Origin: Jiulongibacter sp966250325
Lineage (GTDB): Bacteria; Bacteroidota; Bacteroidia; Cytophagales; Spirosomataceae
Reading direction: 5' to 3'
Assembly: GCA_966250325.1 (NCBI GenBank)
Contig: CBINGY010000001.1
Coordinates: 1 to 64,000 of the forward strand
DNA: 64,000 nt
Of the stretch, positions 1-7,879 are shown one piece after another. Within the stretch, counting starts at the first letter, position 1; each line of letters opens with the position of its first letter. The translations under genes and the position numbers were made by a program. The notes beneath the pieces are model-generated. The model searched no databases, had not been told where the DNA came from, and saw only the letters and a list, made by a program, of their open reading frames with translations.

Positions 1-95
1 TATGTCAGATTTATGCCTAAATCTGAACTTCCCCCAGAAATTATGCTTGATCCGTATTGATCCGACAAAGTATGCAAATTGTATGCAAATGGAAA

Positions 96-127
96 TAAAA
101 AAAGGAGTCACATTTCTGTAACTCCTT
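96..127 (-). terminator. Intrinsic terminator of tRNA-Asn
   Basis: On the minus strand an 11-bp stem (AAGGAGTTACA paired with TGTGACTCCTT, including one T-G wobble) is closed by a GAAA tetraloop and followed by a run of T. It lies 10 nt beyond the 3' end of tRNA-Asn, so it is the expected end of that transcript. Confidence 0.8.
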
Positions 128-137
128 GATTTTGAGG

Positions 138-211
138 CTCCCGAAGCTGGGCTCGAACCAGCGACCCTCTGATTAACAGTCAGATGCTCTAACCGACTGA
201 GCTATTCGGGA
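138..211 (-). tRNA. tRNA-Asn (anticodon GTT)
   Basis: The minus strand folds as a complete cloverleaf: acceptor TCCCGAA paired with TTCGGGA, D arm GCTC/GAGC, anticodon arm TCTGA-CTGTTAA-TCAGA, and a T arm with GGTTCGAGCC. The anticodon GTT reads Asn codons. G is the discriminator base, and the CCA end is not encoded. A decayed copy of its 5' half lies just upstream at 231-292. Confidence 0.96.
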
Positions 212-230
212 TTATGTCCTTGCTAATTTT

Positions 231-292
231 CCCTCTGATTAGCAGTCAGATGCTCTAAGCGACCGGCAGGCGATCCTGTGAGCTATTCGGGA
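231..292 (-). pseudogene. Partial, altered copy of tRNA-Asn (5' half)
   Basis: This stretch repeats the 5' two thirds of tRNA-Asn on the same strand: the acceptor 5' strand TCCCGAA, the D stem GCTC/GAGC and the anticodon stem TCTGA/TCAGA are intact. The D loop is expanded from 9 to about 24 nt, the anticodon is changed from GTT to GCT, and the T arm and 3' acceptor strand are absent. It cannot form a normal tRNA. It looks like debris of a tandem duplication or of recombination at the tRNA. The block shared most perfectly with the intact gene is the anticodon arm, the region that many tyrosine integrases use as crossover site; that link is inference. Confidence 0.75.
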
Positions 293-441
293 ATCTTATT
301 TTGTTATCGTCTCCGAAAACGTGGTGCAAAAGTATAGGCTTCATCAGAATCTGGCAAGTATTTGACTTAAAAAAATGGAAGATTTTAATCTCACATGCTT
401 TATCGTTAATTTTCAATCTCGTTATCAATACTTTGGCAAAA

Positions 442-1275
442 ATGACCAATTCAAAAAAAAGAGCTCTTCCACCTTCACGACTTGAAATTTTTGCAATAAT
501 TACACTTTCCCTAGCTTCAATTTCAATTTTTCTATTGCCTTATCTGTATTCACAAAAAAGTTGGTTCAATTCGACTGGTATTGATTACGGTTCTCCTAGC
601 CAAATGGGAGATTGGATTGGAGGAATAACAGCCCCATTCATTGCAATAATGAGCTCTGTACTAATCTATTTGACTCTCAAAGAACAAATCCAAATGAATA
701 GTCAATTCAAGATCAGATTTGAAAGTGAGGATGACCACAAAAGGCAACAAATTGATTTCCAATACTTTGTTGATTCACTCGATAATATTCAAAAATCGTT
801 CGAGGAGTTGGAAATCTATATAGTGAAGGATATTCAAATCACAGGAGTGGCGGCTACCGCAGAACTTCTTGAGCAGCTCATTGTTTATGGAAACCCGTGG
901 GACACTCGAAACTATCATTCAAGTTCAATATTAACTGATCATATGGCAGTTCTTTTACTTCTGGCTCAAGAAATTAAACCCAAGCATTTCCAAAGCAATC
1001 TTGGTAGGACTATATTTCAAAAATATCTTTTTATTCTAACTCGTTTTTTTCAAACAAGTATTTTGAAAAAGTTTGATTTTAAAAGTATAGAAAATATAAA
1101 AAAAACTGAGACGCTCTTTTTCGTATGGTCAAAACTCTATGAAAATGCTGAAAGATTATACATAGAACTGTATGATTCAGAAAATAACAAAAGCATAAAA
1201 CAGATTTATGCCGATATTTTTACAAACTTTAAGGACTCTTTTTTATCATGGGAAAAAGCCATAAAAGGCCATTGA
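442..1275 (+). CDS. Membrane protein resembling putative AbiC-type phage abortive-infection proteins
   Basis: The protein has about 277 residues. An open frame continues back to 301, but the ATG at 442 starts a more natural protein: a basic head, a hydrophobic segment (SLASISIFLLPYLYS), a short loop with the pattern GDWIGGITAPFIAIMSS leading into a second membrane segment, then the pattern LKEQIQMN and a long soluble, aromatic- and lysine-rich helical domain. Two N-terminal membrane spans with G-D-x-x-G-G...P between them and a following Q-containing helix are typical of the putative AbiC family; I recognise this by pattern only. The gene is clearly AT-richer than tgt, which it meets tail to tail with 3 nt between the stops, and it sits beside a tRNA with a tRNA remnant. 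This suggests acquired defence cargo. A plain two-span membrane protein of unknown role is the alternative. Confidence 0.55.
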   Translation: MTNSKKRALPPSRLEIFAIITLSLASISIFLLPYLYSQKSWFNSTGIDYGSPSQMGDWIGGITAPFIAIMSSVLIYLTLKEQIQMNSQFKIRFESEDDHKRQQIDFQYFVDSLDNIQKSFEELEIYIVKDIQITGVAATAELLEQLIVYGNPWDTRNYHSSSILTDHMAVLLLLAQEIKPKHFQSNLGRTIFQKYLFILTRFFQTSILKKFDFKSIENIKKTETLFFVWSKLYENAERLYIELYDSENNKSIKQIYADIFTNFKDSFLSWEKAIKGH

Positions 1276-1278
1276 TTA

Positions 1279-2409
1279 TCAAAGCCTTTGCATCAGCTTC
1301 TTCACCATCATTGCCTTCCAATCACCAAAATCCCCCTCCAATATATGTCTCTGGGCCTCGCCCACCAGCCATAAATAAAAGGCCAGGTTATGAACACTCG
1401 CTATTTGTGCCCCCAGCATCTCCTGACATTTAATAAGGTGTTTCAAATAAGCCTTTGAATAAAAATTACTGACATAATTATCCAAACCGCTGTCAATCGG
1501 ACTAAAATCATCCTCCCACTTCTTATTTCGGATATTAATAATTCCTTCCGTTGTAAAAAGCATGCCGTTTCGGGCGTTTCTGGTTGGCATCACACAATCA
1601 AACATATCTGTGCCCAGAGCTATGCCCTCCAGTATATTTTCAGGTGTGCCCACTCCCATCAGATACCGCGGTTTTTCTTTCGGTAAAATTCCGTTCACCA
1701 GCTCCAGCATCTCATACATATCCTCTGCTGGCTCACCCACAGAAAGCCCTCCTATCGCGTTTCCAGGCTGATTTTGCTCTGCAATAAACTCGGCAGACTG
1801 CTTCCGCAAGTCCTTAAAAACACTTCCCTGTACTATCGGAAACAGAGCCTGCGAATACCCGTATTTTCCTTCGGTCTCATCAAACCTTTTCACACATCGC
1901 TTAAGCCACCGGTGCGTAAGGTGCATCGATTTTTCTGCGTATTCATAATCACAGGGGTACGGCGGGCACTCGTCAAAAGCCATGATAATATCAGCTCCTA
2001 TTACCCGCTGAATATCCATCACATATTCCGGGGTAAATAAATGCCGTGAGCCGTCAATATGCGAATTAAACTGAACGCCCTCCTCTGTAATCTTCCTGAT
2101 TTCCTTCAGCGAAAACACCTGATATCCGCCGCTATCGGTGAGAATCGGGCGTTTCCAGCCATTGAAACCATGTAGTCCTCCTGCTTTTTCCAGTACCTCC
2201 AGCCCGGGTCTCAGATAAAGATGATACGTATTCCCCAGAATGATCTGTGCCTGTATATCCGTTTCCAGCTCCCGCTGATGCACGCCTTTGACCGTACCTG
2301 CCGTACCTACAGGCATAAAAATGGGGGTATGAATGTCTCCGTGGTCCGTTGTAATTTTTCCCGCACGTGCAGCGGTTTGGATGTCTGTTTTCTGAAGCTC
2401 GAATTGCAT
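1279..2409 (-). CDS. tgt: Queuine tRNA-ribosyltransferase
   Basis: The enzyme exchanges G34 for a queuosine precursor in tRNAs with GUN anticodons. The 376-residue protein has family length, the TDSGGYQVFSL motif with the active-site Asp near residue 92, GGLSVGEP near 220-227, and DMFDCVMPTR (268-277), which carries the nucleophilic Asp. Unusually, the zinc-site CxCxxC of the E. coli and Zymomonas enzymes is not there: the aligned positions are Leu309, Asn311 and Ser314, although the following His340 region (ASVHNL) is kept. From memory, other Bacteroidota Tgt proteins share this loss, so it is probably a lineage trait and not decay. A TAnnTTTG promoter element ends only 5 nt before the ATG, implying a very short leader or none. 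Confidence 0.95.
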   Translation of the reverse strand: MQFELQKTDIQTAARAGKITTDHGDIHTPIFMPVGTAGTVKGVHQRELETDIQAQIILGNTYHLYLRPGLEVLEKAGGLHGFNGWKRPILTDSGGYQVFSLKEIRKITEEGVQFNSHIDGSRHLFTPEYVMDIQRVIGADIIMAFDECPPYPCDYEYAEKSMHLTHRWLKRCVKRFDETEGKYGYSQALFPIVQGSVFKDLRKQSAEFIAEQNQPGNAIGGLSVGEPAEDMYEMLELVNGILPKEKPRYLMGVGTPENILEGIALGTDMFDCVMPTRNARNGMLFTTEGIINIRNKKWEDDFSPIDSGLDNYVSNFYSKAYLKHLIKCQEMLGAQIASVHNLAFYLWLVGEAQRHILEGDFGDWKAMMVKKLMQRL

Positions 2410-2413
2410 TCGG

Positions 2414-2421
2414 CAAAATTA
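2414..2421 (-). promoter_or_regulatory. Promoter -7 element for tgt
   Basis: The minus strand reads TAATTTTG, an exact match to the Bacteroidota -7 consensus TAnnTTTG. It sits immediately before the tgt start codon, so transcription would begin at or within a few bases of the ATG. No clear -33 TTG was seen. Confidence 0.5.
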
Positions 2422-2464
2422 GTTTTAATTCGTCTATTTAAAATTCAGAATACGCTCTATTCCT

Positions 2465-2472
2465 TATCTTTG
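2465..2472 (+). promoter_or_regulatory. Promoter -7 element for the glycosyltransferase operon
   Basis: TATCTTTG matches TAnnTTTG exactly and lies 24 nt before the GTG start at 2496. It is divergent from the tgt promoter in an 86-bp intergenic gap. This supports 2496 as the start and makes GT2-rsmG-protease one transcript. Confidence 0.55.
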
Positions 2473-2495
2473 ACAAACTTTTAACACCACTATTA

Positions 2496-3701
2496 GTGAT
2501 CTGGGATTATATCATACCTGGCACTTTTGGCCTTGCAATATTCATACAGCTGGTTTACCTGTTGTTTGTATTTACGGCTCTCATTCGTCATACCAACGAG
2601 GAAAAGGCCAGCTCCCCGCTTCCCGGTCTTTCCATCATACTGGCTGCCTGGAACGAACTCGAAAACCTGAAAGAACTACTTCCTCTTCTGGAAAATCAAG
2701 ACTATCCCGATCTGGAAATTATTGTGGTAGATGACCGCTCTTCCGACGGAACCTACGATTTCCTGCGTACCAATGAAGGGGGGTTCGAAAAAATTGATTT
2801 TGTACACGTGAAGGCTTTGCCTGAGCATTTTACGGCAAAAAAATACGCCATAACCATGGGCATCAAAAAAGCGTCAAAAGAGCTGGTGCTTCTCACCGAT
2901 GCCGACTGCCGCCCGGCATCTGATCAGTGGGCCAGGCTTATGGTGAGCCAGCTTACAGAAGGGAAAGAGATGGTTTTCGGCTTTTCTCCGTACTATAAAC
3001 ATCCCGGTCTGCTAAACGCGTTCATACGCTACGAAACCTTTCAGACCGCCATCCAGTACCTTTCTTTCTCAAAAGTGGGAATGCCATTTATGGGGGTTGG
3101 AAGAAACATGCTGTATCGCCGGGAAAATTTCTGGAAAGTCAACGGCTTTACCTCGCACCTGGGGTTACTTAGTGGTGACGATGACCTTCTGGTAAACGAA
3201 ATGGCGACTCCCACAAATACCACCATTTGCACCGAGCCCGAATCGTACGTTTGGTCTGAACCGAAACGAACCTTTGATGAATGGGTGACTCAAAAGCGGA
3301 GGCACCTCTCTGTTGGCAAGAAATATAAATTAAAGAATAAAATTAATCTGGGCCTGCTCTGGATCAGCTTTTTGCTAAGCTGGATCTCCTTTATCCCGGC
3401 TCTTTTGGCAAACCCTTCCTGGTTCCAAATGCCAGACTGGCTGCGGGTTCCCAATGAAGTCCTTGATCCTTACGGATGGGAGCACTACCAGCCTTTCACA
3501 AACTGGATGCGAATTATTACGGCGGTCTTCCTGGGCTGGATGCTGCTCAGATGGCTTATTCTTTATCTGGCAAACAAAAAGACAGGACGTACGGTGAGCT
3601 CCGGCAAGATACTTTTCTTAGACTTCTTGTATTTTGTATATCTGCTGGTGTTCGGAGCCATCACGCTCATCTCTAATCCTCAAAAGATCAAATGGAGATA
3701 A
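2496..3701 (+). CDS. Family 2 glycosyltransferase, membrane-bound
   Basis: The 401-residue protein starts with GTG. An N-terminal membrane span (about residues 7-30) is followed by a GT-A fold domain with the nucleotide-sugar motif VVDDRSSDGT (77-86), the metal-binding TDADC (134-138), an acceptor-site GDDD (227-230) and QKRRH (266-270), which resembles the QxxRW element of processive GT2 enzymes. Three further hydrophobic segments close the C-terminus. It probably transfers a sugar to a lipid or growing glycan on the inner face of the cytoplasmic membrane; the substrate cannot be read from sequence. Its last 10 nt overlap rsmG, so the two are translationally coupled. Confidence 0.85.
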   Translation: MIWDYIIPGTFGLAIFIQLVYLLFVFTALIRHTNEEKASSPLPGLSIILAAWNELENLKELLPLLENQDYPDLEIIVVDDRSSDGTYDFLRTNEGGFEKIDFVHVKALPEHFTAKKYAITMGIKKASKELVLLTDADCRPASDQWARLMVSQLTEGKEMVFGFSPYYKHPGLLNAFIRYETFQTAIQYLSFSKVGMPFMGVGRNMLYRRENFWKVNGFTSHLGLLSGDDDLLVNEMATPTNTTICTEPESYVWSEPKRTFDEWVTQKRRHLSVGKKYKLKNKINLGLLWISFLLSWISFIPALLANPSWFQMPDWLRVPNEVLDPYGWEHYQPFTNWMRIITAVFLGWMLLRWLILYLANKKTGRTVSSGKILFLDFLYFVYLLVFGAITLISNPQKIKWR

Positions 3702-4315
3702 TTCTTAAATACTTTCCCGATATTACTCCGGAACAGAAACTACAGTTTGGTCAGCTGGGCGAATTATACGAAACATGGAACGCCCAAATCAATGTAATTT
3801 CCCGTAAAGACATAGAATCGCTCTACGAAAAACACATTTTACATTCGCTGGGCATTGCCAAAGTTCATCAGTTTGCTTCGGGTTCAAAAATTCTTGATGT
3901 GGGCACCGGGGGTGGATTTCCCGGGATTCCACTCGCTATTCTGTTTCCTGATTCCCATTTTCATCTGGTAGATAGCATTGGCAAAAAGATCAAAGTGGTG
4001 GAAGAAGTGGCAACGGCCATTGGTCTGAAAAATATCTCCTGGCAGCATGAGCGGGCCGAAAATGTCAAAGGAAAATACGATTTTGTAGTGAGCAGGGCTG
4101 TAACCCGAATGAAGCCTTTTATTTCCTGGATTCACGATAAATTCGAAGGCCGGTCCATCAATGAACTTGACAATGGAATCCTGTATCTGAAAGGTGGTGA
4201 CCTGGAAGAGGAACTGGCCGAGGCCAAACATCCGTATATGCTCAAAGACCTCTCCGATTATTTTGAAGAGGAATTTTTTGAAACCAAAAAAGTGGTATAT
4301 CTGCCTTTTGCCTGA
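3692..4315 (+). CDS. rsmG: 16S rRNA (guanine527-N7)-methyltransferase
   Basis: RsmG (GidB) uses S-adenosylmethionine to methylate G527 in the 530 loop of 16S rRNA. The 207 residues match the family length. The SAM-binding motif ILDVGTGGGFPGIPLA and the acidic LVDS on the next strand are clear, as are the N-terminal NVISRKD and the later VVSRAV motif. The ATG overlaps the end of the glycosyltransferase gene by 10 nt, and its own TGA overlaps the next ATG (TGATG), so three cotranslated genes follow each other. Loss of this enzyme causes low-level streptomycin resistance in other bacteria; nothing here suggests loss. Confidence 0.95.
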   Translation: MEIILKYFPDITPEQKLQFGQLGELYETWNAQINVISRKDIESLYEKHILHSLGIAKVHQFASGSKILDVGTGGGFPGIPLAILFPDSHFHLVDSIGKKIKVVEEVATAIGLKNISWQHERAENVKGKYDFVVSRAVTRMKPFISWIHDKFEGRSINELDNGILYLKGGDLEEELAEAKHPYMLKDLSDYFEEEFFETKKVVYLPFA

Positions 4316-4995
4316 TGTCTGCCATTGCTTATATTTCTTCCGAACATCAATCCATTCGAATTGTAGCCCGGCTCTTTCTTTACGGATCTGAAGCCAATCC
4401 AGAGGTTTTGACCCACATCCTCGATGAAATCAATATGATGTGGAATGAACCGGAAGCATCAATCAATCTGTTTGGATTACCCTTGATGGTTCGATTCGAT
4501 ATTCAGGGAGTGGTGGTAGAAATCAAAGATATTCCGATGTTGATCTCGAATAACCGGGATTATTCCAACAATTTTATTCGGATAGAAGCACAAAACCATC
4601 TGGAAAGGTCCATGATGGGTTTGGGACTCGGCGATAACTCCGGCCACTGGCTTTCCACCGATCAGCTGGGAAAAAGTACCACCGCCGCCCATGAATTTGG
4701 TCATGCACTCGGTTTGCCACATCCGTCACAGACCGACTACCGGGGCGAAAATCTGCCCCCTCCCATCATGGCTCCCAGAGGTACGCTCGTAGACGCCCCC
4801 TACCAATGGAACCCCTCGGCGAAAACAGGTGAGAATGGTTACACCATGAATCCGCGGTATCGAAGGGTGAGGGAGTCTGAAATACGAAATGTTTTCCATC
4901 CTTTTATTCAATCGGAGTTTACCGCCCGAATACTTCTGGGAAAACTAAGTAATACCATGTACGATGCGGCAGGCAATCCTCTCATTTTGAGTTAA
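4315..4995 (+). CDS. Metzincin-like zinc protease without signal peptide
   Basis: The 226-residue protein carries the zinc motif HEFGHALGLPH (126-136), which gives three His ligands and a catalytic Glu, followed by a Met-turn candidate IMAPRG (151-156). That is the metzincin layout seen in M10-type peptidases. There is no signal peptide, lipobox or T9SS tail, so as written it stays in the cytoplasm, which is uncommon for this class. The residues after the Met-turn (PYQWNPSAKTGENGYTMNPRYRR) are basic and probably shape the substrate site. It starts on the rsmG stop codon (TGATG) and is coupled to it. No substrate can be proposed from the sequence. Some metzincin-like Bacteroidota proteins are known only as hypothetical M10 domain proteins. 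Confidence 0.75.
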   Translation: MSAIAYISSEHQSIRIVARLFLYGSEANPEVLTHILDEINMMWNEPEASINLFGLPLMVRFDIQGVVVEIKDIPMLISNNRDYSNNFIRIEAQNHLERSMMGLGLGDNSGHWLSTDQLGKSTTAAHEFGHALGLPHPSQTDYRGENLPPPIMAPRGTLVDAPYQWNPSAKTGENGYTMNPRYRRVRESEIRNVFHPFIQSEFTARILLGKLSNTMYDAAGNPLILS

Positions 4996-5185
4996 TTAAT
5001 ACACTGGCAGACTCCTATTTTTTATATTTTGTCCTGAAAGCATTACATTCACCATCAAAAACCAGACAATAATCTTTGGATAATTGAGATTTTGAACGGT
5101 GGAATATGCAACAAGCAGGGCTTACTTTCCTCTTTTCATTGATTTTGGCCTCATAATTGTACTTGATCCGGAAACTGATTTCCTA

Positions 5186-5788
5186 ATGAATATGAACAAA
5201 TTACTATCTGGCGTATGGATTCTGGCAGCTCTGAACATAGCCTGCAAGTCTGCCACAAGTGAAACTACCGAAGATCTTTCTTCTTCCGGGGTGTCCACCA
5301 CACCGGTAACCTTGACAAATCCCTCAGCCAGTCAGGCAGGGAATACAGCCGGTACGGTGAAGCATCCTCCTACCAAACTGGGATCTCTCATGAGCCTGAA
5401 TGCTCCGAAAAATACATTTACAACGGCCGCCAGTGGAGTAAATCCGGCTCATGGCATGCCCGGGCACACTTGTGCACTGCCGGTAGGTGCCCCTTTGGGT
5501 GGAACTGCCGCCCCGGCTGCACAGCCGCAAGCGGTAGCACAACCTGCAGCGATTCCAGCCCTTGCTACTACTCCGCAACCGGCAGAAAAATTACCACAGC
5601 CAAATTTCAAGGTAAATCCTAATGTAGCCATCAACCCAGCTCATGGTGAGCCGGGGCATGATTGCAGTGTGGCTGTGGGTGCCCCCCTTACCAAAAACAG
5701 CCCTCAGAAAGATATAAAAATAAACCCGGCACATGGCGAGCCCGGACACGACTGTAGCGTAGCAGTAGGAGCTCCTTTACCGGGTTAA
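5186..5788 (+). CDS. Lipoprotein with three NPAHGxPGHxC repeats
   Basis: I chose the ATG at 5186 because it gives a lipoprotein signal with lipobox LNIAC (Cys20); the frame is open back to a GTG at 5099, which would bury that signal. The mature protein of about 180 residues is low in complexity, rich in Ala, Pro and Thr, and contains three copies of a 19-residue unit NPAHG[ME]PGH[TD]C(A/S)xxVGAPL at residues 86-104, 150-168 and 180-198. Each unit has two His and one Cys, a possible metal-binding set. I have seen similar NPxHGxPGH units in other Bacteroidota proteins but know no function. It ends at a strong terminator, so it is probably the last gene of its unit. Confidence 0.75.
   Translation: MNMNKLLSGVWILAALNIACKSATSETTEDLSSSGVSTTPVTLTNPSASQAGNTAGTVKHPPTKLGSLMSLNAPKNTFTTAASGVNPAHGMPGHTCALPVGAPLGGTAAPAAQPQAVAQPAAIPALATTPQPAEKLPQPNFKVNPNVAINPAHGEPGHDCSVAVGAPLTKNSPQKDIKINPAHGEPGHDCSVAVGAPLPG
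5441..5779 (+). repeat. Three tandem-type coding repeats (57 nt units)
   Basis: Units at 5441-5497, 5633-5689 and 5723-5779 encode the 19-residue NPAHGxPGHxC motif. Units 2 and 3 are nearly identical in protein but differ at many third codon positions, which suggests the protein motif is under selection and is not a recent DNA duplication. Confidence 0.8.
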
Positions 5789-5812
5789 ACAGGACATTCA
5801 AGACCCTTATCG

Positions 5813-5850
5813 GCGGGCAGACCTGGTTTAGGGTTTGCCCGCTTTTTTTT
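5813..5850 (+). terminator. Intrinsic terminator after the repeat lipoprotein
   Basis: GCGGGCA pairs with TGCCCGC across a 16-nt loop and is followed by eight T. It separates the lipoprotein gene from the oxidoreductase. Confidence 0.85.
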
Positions 5851-5896
5851 GCCATAATTATTAAATAAATTTAGAAACTAATCAACCCTACCGAAC

Positions 5897-7177
5897 ATGT
5901 CAAACCGCCGTCAGTTTCTAAAAACCGCCGCTCTATCCGGCTTTGCTTTTCATTATTTCCCTTCAATTATCGGTCAGTCGGCTCCTTCAAACCGGGTCAG
6001 GATCGGACTCATAGGGATCAACGGAATGGGTTTGAGTCACCTCCGCTGGTTTGCAAATATTCCTGAAGTAGATGTAGTGGCACTTTGTGACGTAGATAGT
6101 AATCACCTGGCAAAAGCAAATGAAGAGCTACTCAAAATACGACCTGAATCGAAAGTGGAGCTTTACAAAGACTTCAGAAGAATACTGGAACGAAAAGATG
6201 TGGACGCCATCAGCTGTGCCACACCCGATCACTGGCATGCCCAGATTGCCATTCTGGCATTTCAGGCGGGCAAAGATGTGTATGGCGAAAAACCGCTCTC
6301 CTACTCGGTACGTGAAGGCGAGATGATGTATGATGCCATGAAAGCCAATAATCGCATTTTTCAGCTAGGCACCCAGATTCATGCCGGAGACAATTACCAT
6401 CGGGTGGCAGAATTGATTCAGTCAGGAGTCATTGGAAAAGTAAGCGATGTCAAACTCTGGAAAACCGGCAGCCCTTCGGTTATTGAAAAGGCCAGCTATC
6501 AGGATGTTTCCGAAGAGCTCGACTGGGATTTCTGGCAGGGCCCGGCTCCCGAGCGTAAATATCACCCGGAACGATGTCATTTTACCTATCGGTATTTCAC
6601 CGATTACTCCGGAGGGGTTTTCCAGGATTTCTGGTGTCATATTGCAGATATTGTATGGTGGAGTATCGACCCGCAGAAATTGAAAAGCATCTCTGCTACA
6701 GGTACTAAATCTGCAGGCATAGGCGATACACCGGATAAGTTAAATATTGAATACAAATTCAAAAAACTGAACCTTACCTGGAGCTCAGAAATACCAGACG
6801 TTCCCGGTGCCGGAACCAGACACATAGGAGCTTTCTTCACCGGAGATAAAGGCACCCTACTGGCCGATTACGGCAGTAGAGAAATACGCATTAACGGTGA
6901 AGTACTTACTGACCTAGAGTCTGTTGCTCAACGTATTCCCCGCTCACCCGGCCATCAGCAGAATTTTGTGGACTGTATCAAAAGCCGCCAGGAGCCCGAA
7001 AGTAATCTGCTCTATGCGAAAGAGATGACCAAACCCATGCACCTGGGCCTTATCTCCTGGAAACTGGGCCGGCCACTGGAATGGAATCACAAAAAGAACG
7101 AGTTCAAGGATGATGCCGAGGCCAACAACCTGCTTTTCAGACCTTACCGCGAAAAATATAACTGGATAGGTGCCTGA
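5897..7177 (+). CDS. Gfo/Idh/MocA family oxidoreductase with Tat signal
   Basis: The 426-residue protein begins with a twin-arginine signal (NRRQFLKTAALSG), so it is exported folded, probably with its nicotinamide cofactor bound. A Rossmann motif GLIGINGMG follows near residue 40, then the family-typical EKPLSYSV near 130. Such secreted members in Bacteroidota act on sugars, inositols or glycans; the substrate here is unknown. The gene is monocistronic, lying between a terminator at 5813-5850 and the hairpin at 7245-7278. Confidence 0.88.
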   Translation: MSNRRQFLKTAALSGFAFHYFPSIIGQSAPSNRVRIGLIGINGMGLSHLRWFANIPEVDVVALCDVDSNHLAKANEELLKIRPESKVELYKDFRRILERKDVDAISCATPDHWHAQIAILAFQAGKDVYGEKPLSYSVREGEMMYDAMKANNRIFQLGTQIHAGDNYHRVAELIQSGVIGKVSDVKLWKTGSPSVIEKASYQDVSEELDWDFWQGPAPERKYHPERCHFTYRYFTDYSGGVFQDFWCHIADIVWWSIDPQKLKSISATGTKSAGIGDTPDKLNIEYKFKKLNLTWSSEIPDVPGAGTRHIGAFFTGDKGTLLADYGSREIRINGEVLTDLESVAQRIPRSPGHQQNFVDCIKSRQEPESNLLYAKEMTKPMHLGLISWKLGRPLEWNHKKNEFKDDAEANNLLFRPYREKYNWIGA

Positions 7178-7244
7178 CAAATTAAATCGATAACTTTTTG
7201 AATTCGATATTCCAGAAATTTCCCAATTCATGAGCTCATAAACG

Positions 7245-7278
7245 AAAGAGCCTCCCCGGTTTCCCGAGGAGGCTCTTT
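7245..7278. terminator. Shared hairpin terminator of two convergent genes
   Basis: An 11-bp inverted repeat (AAAGAGCCTCC / GGAGGCTCTTT) lies between the convergent ends of the oxidoreductase gene and rpsG. The T-rich flank is better on the plus strand, but the hairpin can serve both directions. Confidence 0.7.
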
Positions 7279-7296
7279 CTGTTTTCAAAACTTTTC

Positions 7297-7764
7297 TTAC
7301 ACCCTGAAGTGTGAGAATGCTTTGTTGGCATCTGCCATTCTGTGCGTATCGTCTTTCTTCTTCACAGCGGCACCTTCGCCTTTGGAAGCAGCAACGATCT
7401 CACCAGCTAAACGCTCAGTTATTGTTTTTTCTCCACGTCTGCGGGCATAGCTGATAAGCCATTTCATACCCAGTGACTGGCGTCTTTCAGGACGTACCTC
7501 GGTAGGTACCTGAAAAGTGGCACCACCCACACGACGGCTCTTTACCTCTACAGAAGGCATTACGTTGTTCAACGCCTTTTTCCAGGTTTCCAGACCGTTT
7601 TCCTGAGTACGCTTCTCTACCAGCTCCAAAGCACCGTAGAAAATGCTGTAGGCAAGACTTTTCTTACCTTCATACATCAGGTTGTTCACGAATTTTGTTA
7701 CGGTAGTGTCTCTGAACTTAGGATCAGGCAATACGTAACGCTTCGGTGGTTTTCTTTTTCTCAT
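7297..7764 (-). CDS. rpsG: 30S ribosomal protein S7
   Basis: The 155-residue protein has the full S7 length, begins MRKRKPPKR and contains the conserved VPTEVRPERR and SYARRRGEKT segments that contact the 3' major domain of 16S rRNA. It follows rpsL after 115 nt in the same direction. In most bacteria fusA comes next; here the transcript ends at the hairpin 7245-7278, and fusA stands alone on the other strand from 10590. Confidence 0.98.
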   Translation of the reverse strand: MRKRKPPKRYVLPDPKFRDTTVTKFVNNLMYEGKKSLAYSIFYGALELVEKRTQENGLETWKKALNNVMPSVEVKSRRVGGATFQVPTEVRPERRQSLGMKWLISYARRRGEKTITERLAGEIVAASKGEGAAVKKKDDTHRMADANKAFSHFRV

Positions 7765-7879
7765 TGTTCTGTTTTTTTAATGAGGTTTCGTTTTTTAAAC
7801 TAATTCACATCATGCTACCTGCATGACATTACTTCCCTGTTATAAGTCAATCGCTACTAAACGACCCAAACTCACAGGA

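Noticed and set aside
1..60. A 19-codon open frame at the window edge that ends at 60
   Set aside because: Too short to judge and without recognisable sequence; may be chance.
71..89. Short direct repeat TATGCAAAT at 71-79 and 82-90
   Set aside because: Two 9-nt copies only; possibly part of an attachment site but no integrase is in the window.
301..441. N-terminal extension of the AbiC-like frame
   Set aside because: It overlaps the region next to the tRNA remnant and gives an odd basic head; the ATG at 442 gives a normal membrane protein start.
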